Below, in pieces: positions 35,972-50,900 of a stretch of DNA of 64,000 bases (positions are counted from its first letter, which is position 1; every line of letters starts with the position of its first letter). The position numbers were made by a program, and so were the translations under genes. The notes beneath the pieces were generated by a model that searched no databases, was not told the origin of the DNA, and saw only the letters and a program-made list of their open reading frames with translations. The stretch spans positions 62,001 to 126,000 of the forward strand of contig NW_026912148.1 in NCBI RefSeq assembly GCF_963662255.1, given 5' to 3'. This stretch comes from Cinclus cinclus. Lineage: Eukaryota > Chordata > Aves > Passeriformes > Cinclidae.

Positions 35972-38900
35972 TTGGGAAAGTTAGGCGCAGCTGCTGACCA
36001 GCTCTACCCGTGGCCACAGGCTGCTTCTTCGACCTTCACTGTGGCAGAGCTTTTGCGGAGCAGAGACGGCATTCTTCAAGGGCGTGTTCTCCAAGGTGCT
36101 GTGAAACAGAGCCTAGCACGCTGTCTCGCTGATCCTGGCTTTCGGCAAGCAGGCGTGCCAGACCGCCGACATTCTGCACTCTGGCAGCCTAGTTGCCAGC
36201 TTTCGGCAGCTGCTGTCCTAGCAAGGAAGCTCAGGGAGTCAAAGCCAGTGCCGGGCGGCACCTTTCTGCTTTGCCCGCCTAAGCGGCGTCACGCTCCCTC
36301 GGATACTGTGTCCTTTCCCTCTGCACTGCGTCTGCCGAGGTGCTCTCTGCCTCTCGGAGCAGAAGGGCAAAGGACAATGTTATCCACAGCAGGGTAGAAA
36401 TGGCATTGCTAGCAGGAAAGCTAGATGCCTTGGAACTGTCCCCTTAGCCCTTGCCACTCACTTCAGGCTCGTACGCTGAGCAGAACAGCCTGCTGTTCTG
36501 AAGCTTCGCTGGCTGCCGTTCGTGCCCAGACGCCATTTCCTTCCCAAGGAGGCGAAGCGCCGTCTACTTCTCGCAGCGAGCACGCTGCTCCTGGCTTTCG
36601 CTTCTGCCGCAACGAGCTCGCTACGAGCACTTTTCTTCTCAACCCTCTAGACCATTGCGTTCTGCTTTTCTTGTCTCGTGAATGGAGACGGAAAGCTTCT
36701 CGGCTACAATCTCGCCCAGAACAACTGCGGCTACACATTAAGCTCGCCCGGAACGCCCTGCTGAAACTTGCCTTCTGGCACCCCATTCGCGGGGCAGCCG
36801 TCTTTCTTCGGCCACCTGCCAAGTGGCCCCATATCGCCGCGCTCGTTGCACTCCGCTTGTCAGATTGGCTTCCCGTGGCGCTGATTTCAGCCTGGCCAAA
36901 TACTAGCGCTGCGGAGAGCTGTCTCGCAGACAATCATGTTCCAGCATAGAAATTTGTCCTGCAATGTTCCCCCCTCTTTTCCCGCATGGTGTTGCTCTGA
37001 TGAATGCCTTGAGCATGGAACGACTTAAGCCAGCAAGTATTCCTCGCCGGCCACCGCTCGCTGTGCAAGAGGTATGCCGTGGAGCCTTTGAACGCTGCCA
37101 AGCAAAAAGCAGAGCAGTGACCATAAAAGCGAGGAGAGAGCATGCACGAAGCACACTAGTTCTGTCTAGTGCTTTCCGTGCAGAGAGGCGGCAAAGCTGA
37201 ATGCCGTGCCAGAGCTTCACTTCTCGCTGGAGCACAGGAAGGCAAGAATGAAGAGGCAGAACACAGCCTTGGTTTCAGCAGCCTCCGGGACCGCAAAAGT
37301 TCAGCAATAGCTCTGTCAAAGCAGAACTCGGCTGAGAATGCTCTCGCAGCTTGGGAAAGTTAGGCGCAGCTGCTGACCAGCTCTGCCCGTGGCCACAGGC
37401 TGCTTCTTCCACCTTCACTGTGGCAGAGCTTTTGCGGAGCAGAGAGGGCATTCTTCAAGGGCGTGTTCTCCAAGGTGCTGTGAAACAGAGCCTAGCACGC
37501 TGTCTCGCTGATCCTGGCTTTCGGCAAGCAGGCGTGCCAGACCGCCGACATTCTGCACTCTGGCAGCCTAGTTGCCAGCTTTCGGCAGCTGCTGTCCTAG
37601 CAAGGAAGCTCAGGGAGTCAAAGCCAGTGCCGGGCGGCACCTTTCTGCTTTGCCCGCCTAAGCGGCGTCACGCTCCCTCGGATACTGTGTCCTTTCCCTC
37701 TGCACTGCGTCTGCCGAGGTGCTCTCTGCCTCTCGGAGCAGAAGGGCAAAGGACAATGTTTTCCACAGCAGGGTAGAAACGGCATTGCTAGCAGGAAAGC
37801 TAGATGCCTTGGAACTGTCCCCTTAGCCCTTGCCACTCACTTCAGGCTCGTACGCTGAGCAGAACAGCCTGCTGTTCTGAAGCTTCGCTGGCTGCCGTTC
37901 GTGCCCAGACGCCATTTCCTTCCCAAGGAGGCGAAGCGCCGTCTACTTCTCGCAGCGAGCACGCTGCTCCTGGCTTTCGCTTCTGCCGCAACGAGCTCGC
38001 TACGAGCACTTTACTTCTCAACCCTCTAGACCATTGCGTTCTGCTTTTCTTGTCTCGTGAATGGAGACGGAAAGCTTCTCGGCTACAATCTCGCCCAGAA
38101 CAACTGCGGCTACACATTAAGCTCGCCCGGAACGCCCTGCTGAAACTTGCCTTCTGGCACCCCATTCGCGGGGCAGCCGTCTTTCTTCGGCCACCTGCCA
38201 AGTGGCCCCATATCGCCGCGCTCGTTGCACTCCGCTTGTCAGATTGGCTTCCCGTGGCGCTGATTTCAGCCTGGCCAAATACTAGCGCTGCGGAGAGCTG
38301 TCTCGCAGACAATCATGTTCCAGCATAGAAATTTGTCCTGCAATGTTCCCCCCTCTTTTCCCGCATGGTGTTGCTCTGATGAATGCCTTGAGCATGGAAC
38401 GACTTAAGCCAGCAAGTATTCCTCGCCGGCCACCGCTCGCTGTGCAAGAGGTATGCCGTGGAGCCTTTGAACGCTGCCAAGCAAAAAGCAGAGCAGTGAC
38501 CATAAAAGCGAGGAGAGAGCATGCACGAAGCACACTAGTTCTGTCTAGTGCTTTCCGTGCAGAGAGGCGGCAAAGCTGAATGCCGTGCCAGAGCTTCACT
38601 TCTCGCTGGAGCACAGGAAGGCAAGAATGAAGAGGCAGAACACAGCCTTGGTTTCAGCAGCCTCCGGGACCGCAAAAGTTCAGCAATAGCTCTGTCAAAG
38701 CAGAACTCGGCTGAGAATGCTCTCGCAGCTTGGGAAAGTTAGGCGCAGCTGTTGACCAGCTCTGCCCGTGGCCACAGGCTGCTTCTTCCACCTTCACTGT
38801 GGCAGAGCTTTTGCGGAGCAGAGAGGGCATTCTTCAAGGGCGTGTTCTCCAAGGTGCTGTGAAACAGAGCCTAGCACGCTGTCTCGCTGATCCTGGCTTT

Positions 38901-41900
38901 CGGCAAGCAGGCGTGCCAGACCGCCGACATTCTGCACTCTGGCAGCCTAGTTGCCAGCTTTCGGCAGCTGCTGTCCTAGCAAGGAAGCTCAGGGAGTCAA
39001 AGCCAGTGCCGGGCGGCACCTTTCTGCTTTGCCCGCCTAAGCGGCGTCACGCTCCCTCGGATACTGTGTCCTTTCCCTCTGCACTGCGTCTGCCGAGGTG
39101 CTCTCTGCCTCTCGGAGCAGAAGGGCAAAGGACAATGTTTTCCACAGCAGGGTAGAAACGGCATTGCTAGCAGGAAAGCTAGATGCCTTGGAACTGTCCC
39201 CTTAGCCCTTGCCACTCACTTCAGGCTCGTACGCTGAGCAGAACAGCCTGCTGTTCTGAAGCTTCGCTGGCTGCCGTTCGTGCCCAGACGCCATTTCCTT
39301 CCCAAGGAGGCGAAGCGCCGTCTACTTCTCGCAGCGAGCACGCTGCTCCTGGCTTTCGCTTCTGCCGCAACGAGCTCGCTACGAGCACTTTTCTTCTCAA
39401 CCCTCTAGACCATTGCGTTCTGCTTTTCTTGTCTCGTGAATGGAGACGGAAAGCTTCTCGGCTACAATCTCGCCCAGAACAACTGCGGCTACACATTAAG
39501 CTCGCCCGGAACGCCCTGCTGAAACTTGCCTTCTGGCACCCCATTCGCGGGGCAGCCGTCTTTCTTCGGCCACCTGCCAAGTGGCCCCATATCGCCGCGC
39601 TCGTTGCACTCCGCTTGTCAGATTGGCTTCCCGTGGCGCTGATTTCAGCCTGGCCAAATACTAGCGCTGCGGAGAGCTGTCTCGCAGACAATCATGTTGC
39701 AGCATAGAAATTTGTCCTGCAATGTTCCCCCCTCTTTTCCCGCATGGTGTTGCTCTGATGAATGCCTTGAGCATGGAACGACTTAAGCCAGCAAGTATTC
39801 CTCGCCGGCCACCGCTCGCTGTGCAAGAGGTATGCCGTGGAGCCTTTGAACGCTGCCAAGCAAAAAGCAGAGCAGTGACCATAAAAGCGAGGAGAGAGCA
39901 TGCACGAAGCACACTAGTTCTGTCTAGTGCTTTCCGTGCAGAGAGGCGGCAAAGCTGAATGCCGTGCCAGAGCTTCACTTCTCGCTGGAGCACAGGAAGG
40001 CAAGAATGAAGAGGCAGAACACAGCCTTGGTTTCAGCAGCCTCCGGGACCGCAAAAGTTCAGCAATAGCTCTGTCAAAGCAGAACTCGGCTGAGAATGCT
40101 CTCGCAGCTTGGGAAAGTTAGGCGCAGCTGCTGACCAGCTCTACCCGTGGCCACAGGCTGCTTCTTCGACCTTCACTGTGGCAGAGCTTTTGCGGAGCAG
40201 AGACGGCATTCTTCAAGGGCGTGTTCTCCAAGGTGCTGTGAAACAGAGCCTAGCACGCTGTCTCGCTGATCCTGGCTTTCGGCAAGCAGGCGTGCCAGAC
40301 CGCCGACATTCTGCACTCTGGCAGCCTAGTTGCCAGCTTTCGGCAGCTGCTGTCCTAGCAAGGAAGCTCAGGGAGTCAAAGCCAGTGCCGGGCGGCACCT
40401 TTCTGCTTTGCCCGCCTAAGCGGCGTCACGCTCCCTCGGATACTGTGTCCTTTCCCTCTGCACTGCGTCTGCCGAGGTGCTCTCTGCCTCTCGGAGCAGA
40501 AGGGCAAAGGACAATGTTTTCCACAGCAGGGTAGAAACGGCATTGCTAGCAGGAAAGCTAGATGCCTTGGAACTGTCCCCTTAGCCCTTGCCACTCACTT
40601 CAGGCTCGTACGCTGAGCAGAACAGCCTGCTGTTCTGAAGCTTCGCTGGCTGCCGTTCGTGCCCAGACGCCATTTCCTTCCCAAGGAGGCGAAGCGCCGT
40701 CTACTTCTCGCAGCGAGCACGCTGCTCCTGGCTTTCGCTTCTGCCGCAACGAGCTCGCTACGAGCACTTTTCTTCTCAACCCTCTAGACCATTGCGTTCT
40801 GCTTTTCTTGTCTCGTGAATGGAGACGGAAAGCTTCTCGGCTACAATCTCGCCCAGAACAACTGCGGCTACACATTAAGCTCGCCCGGAACGCCCTGCTG
40901 AAACTTGCCTTCTGGCACCCCATTCGCGGGGCAGCCGTCTTTCTTCGGCCACCTGCCAAGTGGCCCCATATCGCCGCGCTCGTTGCACTCCGCTTGTCAG
41001 ATTGGCTTCCCGTGGCGCTGATTTCAGCCTGGCCAAATACTAGCGCTGCGGAGAGCTGTCTCGCAGACAATCATGTTCCAGCATAGAAATTTGTCCTGCA
41101 ATGTTCCCCCCTCTTTTCCCGCATGGTGTTGCTCTGATGAATGCCTTGAGCATGGAACGACTTAAGCCAGCAAGTATTCCTCGCCGGCCACCGCTCGCTG
41201 TGCAAGAGGTATGCCGTGGAGCCTTTGAACGCTGCCAAGCAAAAAGCAGAGCAGTGACCATAAAAGCGAGGAGAGAGCATGCACGAAGCACACTAGTTCT
41301 GTCTAGTGCTTTCCGTGCAGAGAGGCGGCAAAGCTGAATGCCGTGCCAGAGCTTCACTTCTCGCTGGAGCACAGGAAGGCAAGAATGAAGAGGCAGAACA
41401 CAGCCTTGGTTTCAGCAGCCTCCGGGACCGCAAAAGTTCAGCAATAGCTCTGTCAAAGCAGAACTCGGCTGAGAATGCTCTCGCAGCTTGGGAAAGTTAG
41501 GCGCAGCTGCTGACCAGCTCTACCCGTGGCCACAGGCTGCTTCTTCGACCTTCACTGTGGCAGAGCTTTTGCGGAGCAGAGACGGCATTCTTCAAGGGCG
41601 TGTTCTCCAAGGTGCTGTGAAACAGAGCCTAGCACGCTGTCTCGCTGATCCTGGCTTTCGGCAAGCAGGCGTGCCAGACCGCCGACATTCTGCACTCTGG
41701 CAGCCTAGTTGCCAGCTTTCGGCAGCTGCTGTCCTAGCAAGGAAGCTCAGGGAGTCAAAGCCAGTGCCGGGCGGCACCTTTCTGCTTTGCCCGCCTAAGC
41801 GGCGTCACGCTCCCTCGGATACTGTGTCCTTTCCCTCTGCACTGCGTCTGCCGAGGTGCTCTCTGCCTCTCGGAGCAGAAGGGCAAAGGACAATGTTATC

Positions 41901-44900
41901 CACAGCAGGGTAGAAATGGCATTGCTAGCAGGAAAGCTAGATGCCTTGGAACTGTCCCCTTAGCCCTTGCCACTCACTTCAGGCTCGTACGCTGAGCAGA
42001 ACAGCCTGCTGTTCTGAAGCTTCGCTGGCTGCCGTTCGTGCCCAGACGCCATTTCCTTCCCAAGGAGGCGAAGCGCCGTCTACTTCTCGCAGCGAGCACG
42101 CTGCTCCTGGCTTTCGCTTCTGCCGCAACGAGCTCGCTACGAGCACTTTTCTTCTCAACCCTCTAGACCATTGCGTTCTGCTTTTCTTGTCTCGTGAATG
42201 GAGACGGAAAGCTTCTCGGCTACAATCTCGCCCAGAACAACTGCGGCTACACATTAAGCTCGCCCGGAACGCCCTGCTGAAACTTGCCTTCTGGCACCCC
42301 ATTCGCGGGGCAGCCGTCTTTCTTCGGCCACCTGCCAAGTGGCCCCATATCGCCGCGCTCGTTGCACTCCGCTTGTCAGATTGGCTTCCCGTGGCGCTGA
42401 TTTCAGCCTGGCCAAATACTAGCGCTGCGGAGAGCTGTCTCGCAGACAATCATGTTCCAGCATAGAAATTTGTCCTGCAATGTTCCCCCCTCTTTTCCCG
42501 CATGGTGTTGCTCTGATGAATGCCTTGAGCATGGAACGACTTAAGCCAGCAAGTATTCCTCGCCGGCCACCGCTCGCTGTGCAAGAGGTATGCCGTGGAG
42601 CCTTTGAACGCTGCCAAGCAAAAAGCAGAGCAGTGACCATAAAAGCGAGGAGAGAGCATGCACGAAGCACACTAGTTCTGTCTAGTGCTTTCCGTGCAGA
42701 GAGGCGGCAAAGCTGAATGCCGTGCCAGAGCTTCACTTCTCGCTGGAGCACAGGAAGGCAAGAATGAAGAGGCAGAACACAGCCTTGGTTTCAGCAGCCT
42801 CCGGGACCGCAAAAGTTCAGCAATAGCTCTGTCAAAGCAGAACTCGGCTGAGAATGCTCTCGCAGCTTGGGAAAGTTAGGCGCAGCTGCTGACCAGCTCT
42901 GCCCGTGGCCACAGGCTGCTTCTTCCACCTTCACTGTGGCAGAGCTTTTGCGGAGCAGAGAGGGCATTCTTCAAGGGCGTGTTCTCCAAGGTGCTGTGAA
43001 ACAGAGCCTAGCACGCTGTCTCGCTGATCCTGGCTTTCGGCAAGCAGGCGTGCCAGACCGCCGACATTCTGCACTCTGGCAGCCTAGTTGCCAGCTTTCG
43101 GCAGCTGCTGTCCTAGCAAGGAAGCTCAGGGAGTCAAAGCCAGTGCCGGGCGGCACCTTTCTGCTTTGCCCGCCTAAGCGGCGTCACGCTCCCTCGGATA
43201 CTGTGTCCTTTCCCTCTGCACTGCGTCTGCCGAGGTGCTCTCTGCCTCTCGGAGCAGAAGGGCAAAGGACAATGTTTTCCACAGCAGGGTAGAAACGGCA
43301 TTGCTAGCAGGAAAGCTAGATGCCTTGGAACTGTCCCCTTAGCCCTTGCCACTCACTTCAGGCTCGTACGCTGAGCAGAACAGCCTGCTGTTCTGAAGCT
43401 TCGCTGGCTGCCGTTCGTGCCCAGACGCCATTTCCTTCCCAAGGAGGCGAAGCGCCGTCTACTTCTCGCAGCGAGCACGCTGCTCCTGGCTTTCGCTTCT
43501 GCCGCAACGAGCTCGCTACGAGCACTTTACTTCTCAACCCTCTAGACCATTGCGTTCTGCTTTTCTTGTCTCGTGAATGGAGACGGAAAGCTTCTCGGCT
43601 ACAATCTCGCCCAGAACAACTGCGGCTACACATTAAGCTCGCCCGGAACGCCCTGCTGAAACTTGCCTTCTGGCACCCCATTCGCGGGGCAGCCGTCTTT
43701 CTTCGGCCACCTGCCAAGTGGCCCCATATCGCCGCGCTCGTTGCACTCCGCTTGTCAGATTGGCTTCCCGTGGCGCTGATTTCAGCCTGGCCAAATACTA
43801 GCGCTGCGGAGAGCTGTCTCGCAGACAATCATGTTCCAGCATAGAAATTTGTCCTGCAATGTTCCCCCCTCTTTTCCCGCATGGTGTTGCTCTGATGAAT
43901 GCCTTGAGCATGGAACGACTTAAGCCAGCAAGTATTCCTCGCCGGCCACCGCTCGCTGTGCAAGAGGTATGCCGTGGAGCCTTTGAACGCTGCCAAGCAA
44001 AAAGCAGAGCAGTGACCATAAAAGCGAGGAGAGAGCATGCACGAAGCACACTAGTTCTGTCTAGTGCTTTCCGTGCAGAGAGGCGGCAAAGCTGAATGCC
44101 GTGCCAGAGCTTCACTTCTCGCTGGAGCACAGGAAGGCAAGAATGAAGAGGCAGAACACAGCCTTGGTTTCAGCAGCCTCCGGGACCGCAAAAGTTCAGC
44201 AATAGCTCTGTCAAAGCAGAACTCGGCTGAGAATGCTCTCGCAGCTTGGGAAAGTTAGGCGCAGCTGCTGACCAGCTCTACCCGTGGCCACAGGCTGCTT
44301 CTTCGACCTTCACTGTGGCAGAGCTTTTGCGGAGCAGAGACGGCATTCTTCAAGGGCGTGTTCTCCAAGGTGCTGTGAAACAGAGCCTAGCACGCTGTCT
44401 CGCTGATCCTGGCTTTCGGCAAGCAGGCGTGCCAGACCGCCGACATTCTGCACTCTGGCAGCCTAGTTGCCAGCTTTCGGCAGCTGCTGTCCTAGCAAGG
44501 AAGCTCAGGGAGTCAAAGCCAGTGCCGGGCGGCACCTTTCTGCTTTGCCCGCCTAAGCGGCGTCACGCTCCCTCGGATACTGTGTCCTTTCCCTCTGCAC
44601 TGCGTCTGCCGAGGTGCTCTCTGCCTCTCGGAGCAGAAGGGCAAAGGACAATGTTATCCACAGCAGGGTAGAAATGGCATTGCTAGCAGGAAAGCTAGAT
44701 GCCTTGGAACTGTCCCCTTAGCCCTTGCCACTCACTTCAGGCTCGTACGCTGAGCAGAACAGCCTGCTGTTCTGAAGCTTCGCTGGCTGCCGTTCGTGCC
44801 CAGACGCCATTTCCTTCCCAAGGAGGCGAAGCGCCGTCTACTTCTCGCAGCGAGCACGCTGCTCCTGGCTTTCGCTTCTGCCGCAACGAGCTCGCTACGA

Positions 44901-47900
44901 GCACTTTTCTTCTCAACCCTCTAGACCATTGCGTTCTGCTTTTCTTGTCTCGTGAATGGAGACGGAAAGCTTCTCGGCTACAATCTCGCCCAGAACAACT
45001 GCGGCTACACATTAAGCTCGCCCGGAACGCCCTGCTGAAACTTGCCTTCTGGCACCCCATTCGCGGGGCAGCCGTCTTTCTTCGGCCACCTGCCAAGTGG
45101 CCCCATATCGCCGCGCTCGTTGCACTCCGCTTGTCAGATTGGCTTCCCGTGGCGCTGATTTCAGCCTGGCCAAATACTAGCGCTGCGGAGAGCTGTCTCG
45201 CAGACAATCATGTTCCAGCATAGAAATTTGTCCTGCAATGTTCCCCCCTCTTTTCCCGCATGGTGTTGCTCTGATGAATGCCTTGAGCATGGAACGACTT
45301 AAGCCAGCAAGTATTCCTCGCCGGCCACCGCTCGCTGTGCAAGAGGTATGCCGTGGAGCCTTTGAACGCTGCCAAGCAAAAAGCAGAGCAGTGACCATAA
45401 AAGCGAGGAGAGAGCATGCACGAAGCACACTAGTTCTGTCTAGTGCTTTCCGTGCAGAGAGGCGGCAAAGCTGAATGCCGTGCCAGAGCTTCACTTCTCG
45501 CTGGAGCACAGGAAGGCAAGAATGAAGAGGCAGAACACAGCCTTGGTTTCAGCAGCCTCCGGGACCGCAAAAGTTCAGCAATAGCTCTGTCAAAGCAGAA
45601 CTCGGCTGAGAATGCTCTCGCAGCTTGGGAAAGTTAGGCGCAGCTGCTGACCAGCTCTGCCCGTGGCCACAGGCTGCTTCTTCCACCTTCACTGTGGCAG
45701 AGCTTTTGCGGAGCAGAGAGGGCATTCTTCAAGGGCGTGTTCTCCAAGGTGCTGTGAAACAGAGCCTAGCACGCTGTCTCGCTGATCCTGGCTTTCGGCA
45801 AGCAGGCGTGCCAGACCGCCGACATTCTGCACTCTGGCAGCCTAGTTGCCAGCTTTCGGCAGCTGCTGTCCTAGCAAGGAAGCTCAGGGAGTCAAAGCCA
45901 GTGCCGGGCGGCACCTTTCTGCTTTGCCCGCCTAAGCGGCGTCACGCTCCCTCGGATACTGTGTCCTTTCCCTCTGCACTGCGTCTGCCGAGGTGCTCTC
46001 TGCCTCTCGGAGCAGAAGGGCAAAGGACAATGTTTTCCACAGCAGGGTAGAAACGGCATTGCTAGCAGGAAAGCTAGATGCCTTGGAACTGTCCCCTTAG
46101 CCCTTGCCACTCACTTCAGGCTCGTACGCTGAGCAGAACAGCCTGCTGTTCTGAAGCTTCGCTGGCTGCCGTTCGTGCCCAGACGCCATTTCCTTCCCAA
46201 GGAGGCGAAGCGCCGTCTACTTCTCGCAGCGAGCACGCTGCTCCTGGCTTTCGCTTCTGCCGCAACGAGCTCGCTACGAGCACTTTACTTCTCAACCCTC
46301 TAGACCATTGCGTTCTGCTTTTCTTGTCTCGTGAATGGAGACGGAAAGCTTCTCGGCTACAATCTCGCCCAGAACAACTGCGGCTACACATTAAGCTCGC
46401 CCGGAACGCCCTGCTGAAACTTGCCTTCTGGCACCCCATTCGCGGGGCAGCCGTCTTTCTTCGGCCACCTGCCAAGTGGCCCCATATCGCCGCGCTCGTT
46501 GCACTCCGCTTGTCAGATTGGCTTCCCGTGGCGCTGATTTCAGCCTGGCCAAATACTCGCGCTGCGGAGAGCTGTCTCGCAGACAATCATGTTCCAGCAT
46601 AGAAATTTGTCCTGCAATGTTCCCCCCTCTTTTCCCGCATGGTGTTGCTCTGATGAATGCCTTGAGCATGGAACGACTTAAGCCAGCAAGTATTCCTCGC
46701 CGGCCACCGCTCGCTGTGCAAGAGGTATGCCGTGGAGCCTTTGAACGCTGCCAAGCAAAAAGCAGAGCAGTGACCATAAAAGCGAGGAGAGAGCATGCAC
46801 GAAGCACACTAGTTCTGTCTAGTGCTTTCCGTGCAGAGAGGCGGCAAAGCTGAATGCCGTGCCAGAGCTTCACTTCTCGCTGGAGCACAGGAAGGCAAGA
46901 ATGAAGAGGCAGAACACAGCCTTGGTTTCAGCAGCCTCCGGGACCGCAAAAGTTCAGCAATAGCTCTGTCAAAGCAGAACTCGGCTGAGAATGCTCTCGC
47001 AGCTTGGGAAAGTTAGGCGCAGCTGCTGACCAGCTCTACCCGTGGCCACAGGCTGCTTCTTCCACCTTCACTGTGGCAGAGCTTTTGCGGAACAGAGACG
47101 GCATTCTTCAAGGGCGTGTTCTCCAAGGTGCTGTGAAACAGAGCCTAGCACGCTGTCTCGCTGATCCTGGCTTTCGGCAAGCAGGCGTGCCAGACCGCCG
47201 ACATTCTGCACTCTGGCAGCCTAGTTGCCAGCTTTCGGCAGCTGCTGTCCTAGCAAGGAAGCTCAGGGAGTCAAAGCCAGTGCCGGGCGGCACCTTTCTG
47301 CTTTGCCCGCCTAAGCGGCGTCACGCTCCCTCGGATACTGTGTCCTTTCCCTCTGCACTGCGTCTGCCGAGGTGCTCTCTGCCTCTCGGAGCAGAAGGGC
47401 AAAGGACAATGTTATCCACAGCAGGGTAGAAATGGCATTGCTAGCAGGAAAGCTAGATGCCTTGGAACTGTCCCCTTAGCCCTTGCCACTCACTTCAGGC
47501 TCGTACGCTGAGCAGAACAGCCTGCTGTTCTGAAGCTTCGCTGGCTGCCGTTCGTGCCCAGACGCCATTTCCTTCCCAAGGAGGCGAAGCGCCGTCTACT
47601 TCTCGCAGCGAGCACGCTGCTCCTGGCTTTCGCTTCTGCCGCAACGAGCTCGCTACGAGCACTTTTCTTCTCAACCCTCTAGACCATTGCGTTCTGCTTT
47701 TCTTGTCTCGTGAATGGAGACGGAAAGCTTCTCGGCTACAATCTCGCCCAGAACAACTGCGGCTACACATTAAGCTCGCCCGGAACGCCCTGCTGAAACT
47801 TGCCTTCTGGCACCCCATTCGCGGGGCAGCCGTCTTTCTTCGGCCACCTGCCAAGTGGCCCCATATCGCCGCGCTCGTTGCACTCCGCTTGTCAGATTGG

Positions 47901-50900
47901 CTTCCCGTGGCGCTGATTTCAGCCTGGCCAAATACTAGCGCTGCGGAGAGCTGTCTCGCAGACAATCATGTTCCAGCATAGAAATTTGTCCTGCAATGTT
48001 CCCCCCTCTTTTCCCGCATGGTGTTGCTCTGATGAATGCCTTGAGCATGGAACGACTTAAGCCAGCAAGTATTCCTCGCCGGCCACCGCTCGCTGTGCAA
48101 GAGGTATGCCGTGGAGCCTTTGAACGCTGCCAAGCAAAAAGCAGAGCAGTGACCATAAAAGCGAGGAGAGAGCATGCACGAAGCACACTAGTTCTGTCTA
48201 GTGCTTTCCGTGCAGAGAGGCGGCAAAGCTGAATGCCGTGCCAGAGCTTCACTTCTCGCTGGAGCACAGGAAGGCAAGAATGAAGAGGCAGAACACAGCC
48301 TTGGTTTCAGCAGCCTCCGGGACCGCAAAAGTTCAGCAATAGCTCTGTCAAAGCAGAACTCGGCTGAGAATGCTCTCGCAGCTTGGGAAAGTTAGGCGCA
48401 GCTGCTGACCAGCTCTGCCCGTGGCCACAGGCTGCTTCTTCCACCTTCACTGTGGCAGAGCTTTTGCGGAGCAGAGAGGGCATTCTTCAAGGGCGTGTTC
48501 TCCAAGGTGCTGTGAAACAGAGCCTAGCACGCTGTCTCGCTGATCCTGGCTTTCGGCAAGCAGGCGTGCCAGACCGCCGACATTCTGCACTCTGGCAGCC
48601 TAGTTGCCAGCTTTCGGCAGCTGCTGTCCTAGCAAGGAAGCTCAGGGAGTCAAAGCCAGTGCCGGGCGGCACCTTTCTGCTTTGCCCGCCTAAGCGGCGT
48701 CACGCTCCCTCGGATACTGTGTCCTTTCCCTCTGCACTGCGTCTGCCGAGGTGCTCTCTGCCTCTCGGAGCAGAAGGGCAAAGGACAATGTTTTCCACAG
48801 CAGGGTAGAAACGGCATTGCTAGCAGGAAAGCTAGATGCCTTGGAACTGTCCCCTTAGCCCTTGCCACTCACTTCAGGCTCGTACGCTGAGCAGAACAGC
48901 CTGCTGTTCTGAAGCTTCGCTGGCTGCCGTTCGTGCCCAGACGCCATTTCCTTCCCAAGGAGGCGAAGCGCCGTCTACTTCTCGCAGCGAGCACGCTGCT
49001 CCTGGCTTTCGCTTCTGCCGCAACGAGCTCGCTACGAGCACTTTTCTTCTCAACCCTCTAGACCATTGCGTTCTGCTTTTCTTGTCTCGTGAATGGAGAC
49101 GGAAAGCTTCTCGGCTACAATCTCGCCCAGAACAACTGCGGCTACACATTAAGCTCGCCCGGAACGCCCTGCTGAAACTTGCCTTCTGGCACCCCATTCG
49201 CGGGGCAGCCGTCTTTCTTCGGCCACCTGCCAAGTGGCCCCATATCGCCGCGCTCGTTGCACTCCGCTTGTCAGATTGGCTTCCCGTGGCGCTGATTTCA
49301 GCCTGGCCAAATACTCGCGCTGCGGAGAGCTGTCTCGCAGACAATCATGTTCCAGCATAGAAATTTGTCCTGCAATGTTCCCCCCTCTTTTCCCGCATGG
49401 TGTTGCTCTGATGAATGCCTTGAGCATGGAACGACTTAAGCCAGCAAGTATTCCTCGCCGGCCACCGCTCGCTGTGCAAGAGGTATGCCGTGGAGCCTTT
49501 GAACGCTGCCAAGCAAAAAGCAGAGCAGTGACCATAAAAGCGAGGAGAGAGCATGCACGAAGCACACTAGTTCTGTCTAGTGCTTTCCGTGCAGAGAGGC
49601 GGCAAAGCTGAATGCCGTGCCAGAGCTTCACTTCTCGCTGGAGCACAGGAAGGCAAGAATGAAGAGGCAGAACACAGCCTTGGTTTCAGCAGCCTCCGGG
49701 ACCGCAAAAGTTCAGCAATAGCTCTGTCAAAGCAGAACTCGGCTGAGAATGCTCTCGCAGCTTGGGAAAGTTAGGCGCAGCTGCTGACCAGCTCTACCCG
49801 TGGCCACAGGCTGCTTCTTCCACCTTCACTGTGGCAGAGCTTTTGCGGAACAGAGACGGCATTCTTCAAGGGCGTGTTCTCCAAGGTGCTGTGAAACAGA
49901 GCCTAGCACGCTGTCTCGCTGATCCTGGCTTTCGGCAAGCAGGCGTGCCAGACCGCCGACATTCTGCACTCTGGCAGCCTAGTTGCCAGCTTTCGGCAGC
50001 TGCTGTCCTAGCAAGGAAGCTCAGGGAGTCAAAGCCAGTGCCGGGCGGCACCTTTCTGCTTTGCCCGCCTAAGCGGCGTCACGCTCCCTCGGATACTGTG
50101 TCCTTTCCCTCTGCACTGCGTCTGCCGAGGTGCTCTCTGCCTCTCGGAGCAGAAGGGCAAAGGACAATGTTATCCACAGCAGGGTAGAAATGGCATTGCT
50201 AGCAGGAAAGCTAGATGCCTTGGAACTGTCCCCTTAGCCCTTGCCACTCACTTCAGGCTCGTACGCTGAGCAGAACAGCCTGCTGTTCTGAAGCTTCGCT
50301 GGCTGCCGTTCGTGCCCAGACGCCATTTCCTTCCCAAGGAGGCGAAGCGCCGTCTACTTCTCGCAGCGAGCACGCTGCTCCTGGCTTTCGCTTCTGCCGC
50401 AACGAGCTCGCTACGAGCACTTTTCTTCTCAACCCTCTAGACCATTGCGTTCTGCTTTTCTTGTCTCGTGAATGGAGACGGAAAGCTTCTCGGCTACAAT
50501 CTCGCCCAGAACAACTGCGGCTACACATTAAGCTCGCCCGCAACGCCCTGCTGAAACTTGCCTTCTGGCACCCCATTCGCGGGGCAGCCGTCTTTCTTCG
50601 GCCACCTGCCAAGTGGCCCCATATCGCCGCGCTCGTTGCACTCCGCTTGTCAGATTGGCTTCCCGTGGCGCTGATTTCAGCCTGGCCAAATACTAGCGCT
50701 GCGGAGAGCTGTCTCGCAGACAATCATGTTCCAGCATAGAAATTTGTCCTGCAATGTTCCCCCCTCTTTTCCCGCATGGTGTTGCTCTGATGAATGCCTT
50801 GAGCATGGAACGACTTAAGCCAGCAAGTATTCCTCGCCGGCCACCGCTCGCTGTGCAAGAGGTATGCCGTGGAGCCTTTGAACGCTGCCAAGCAAAAAGC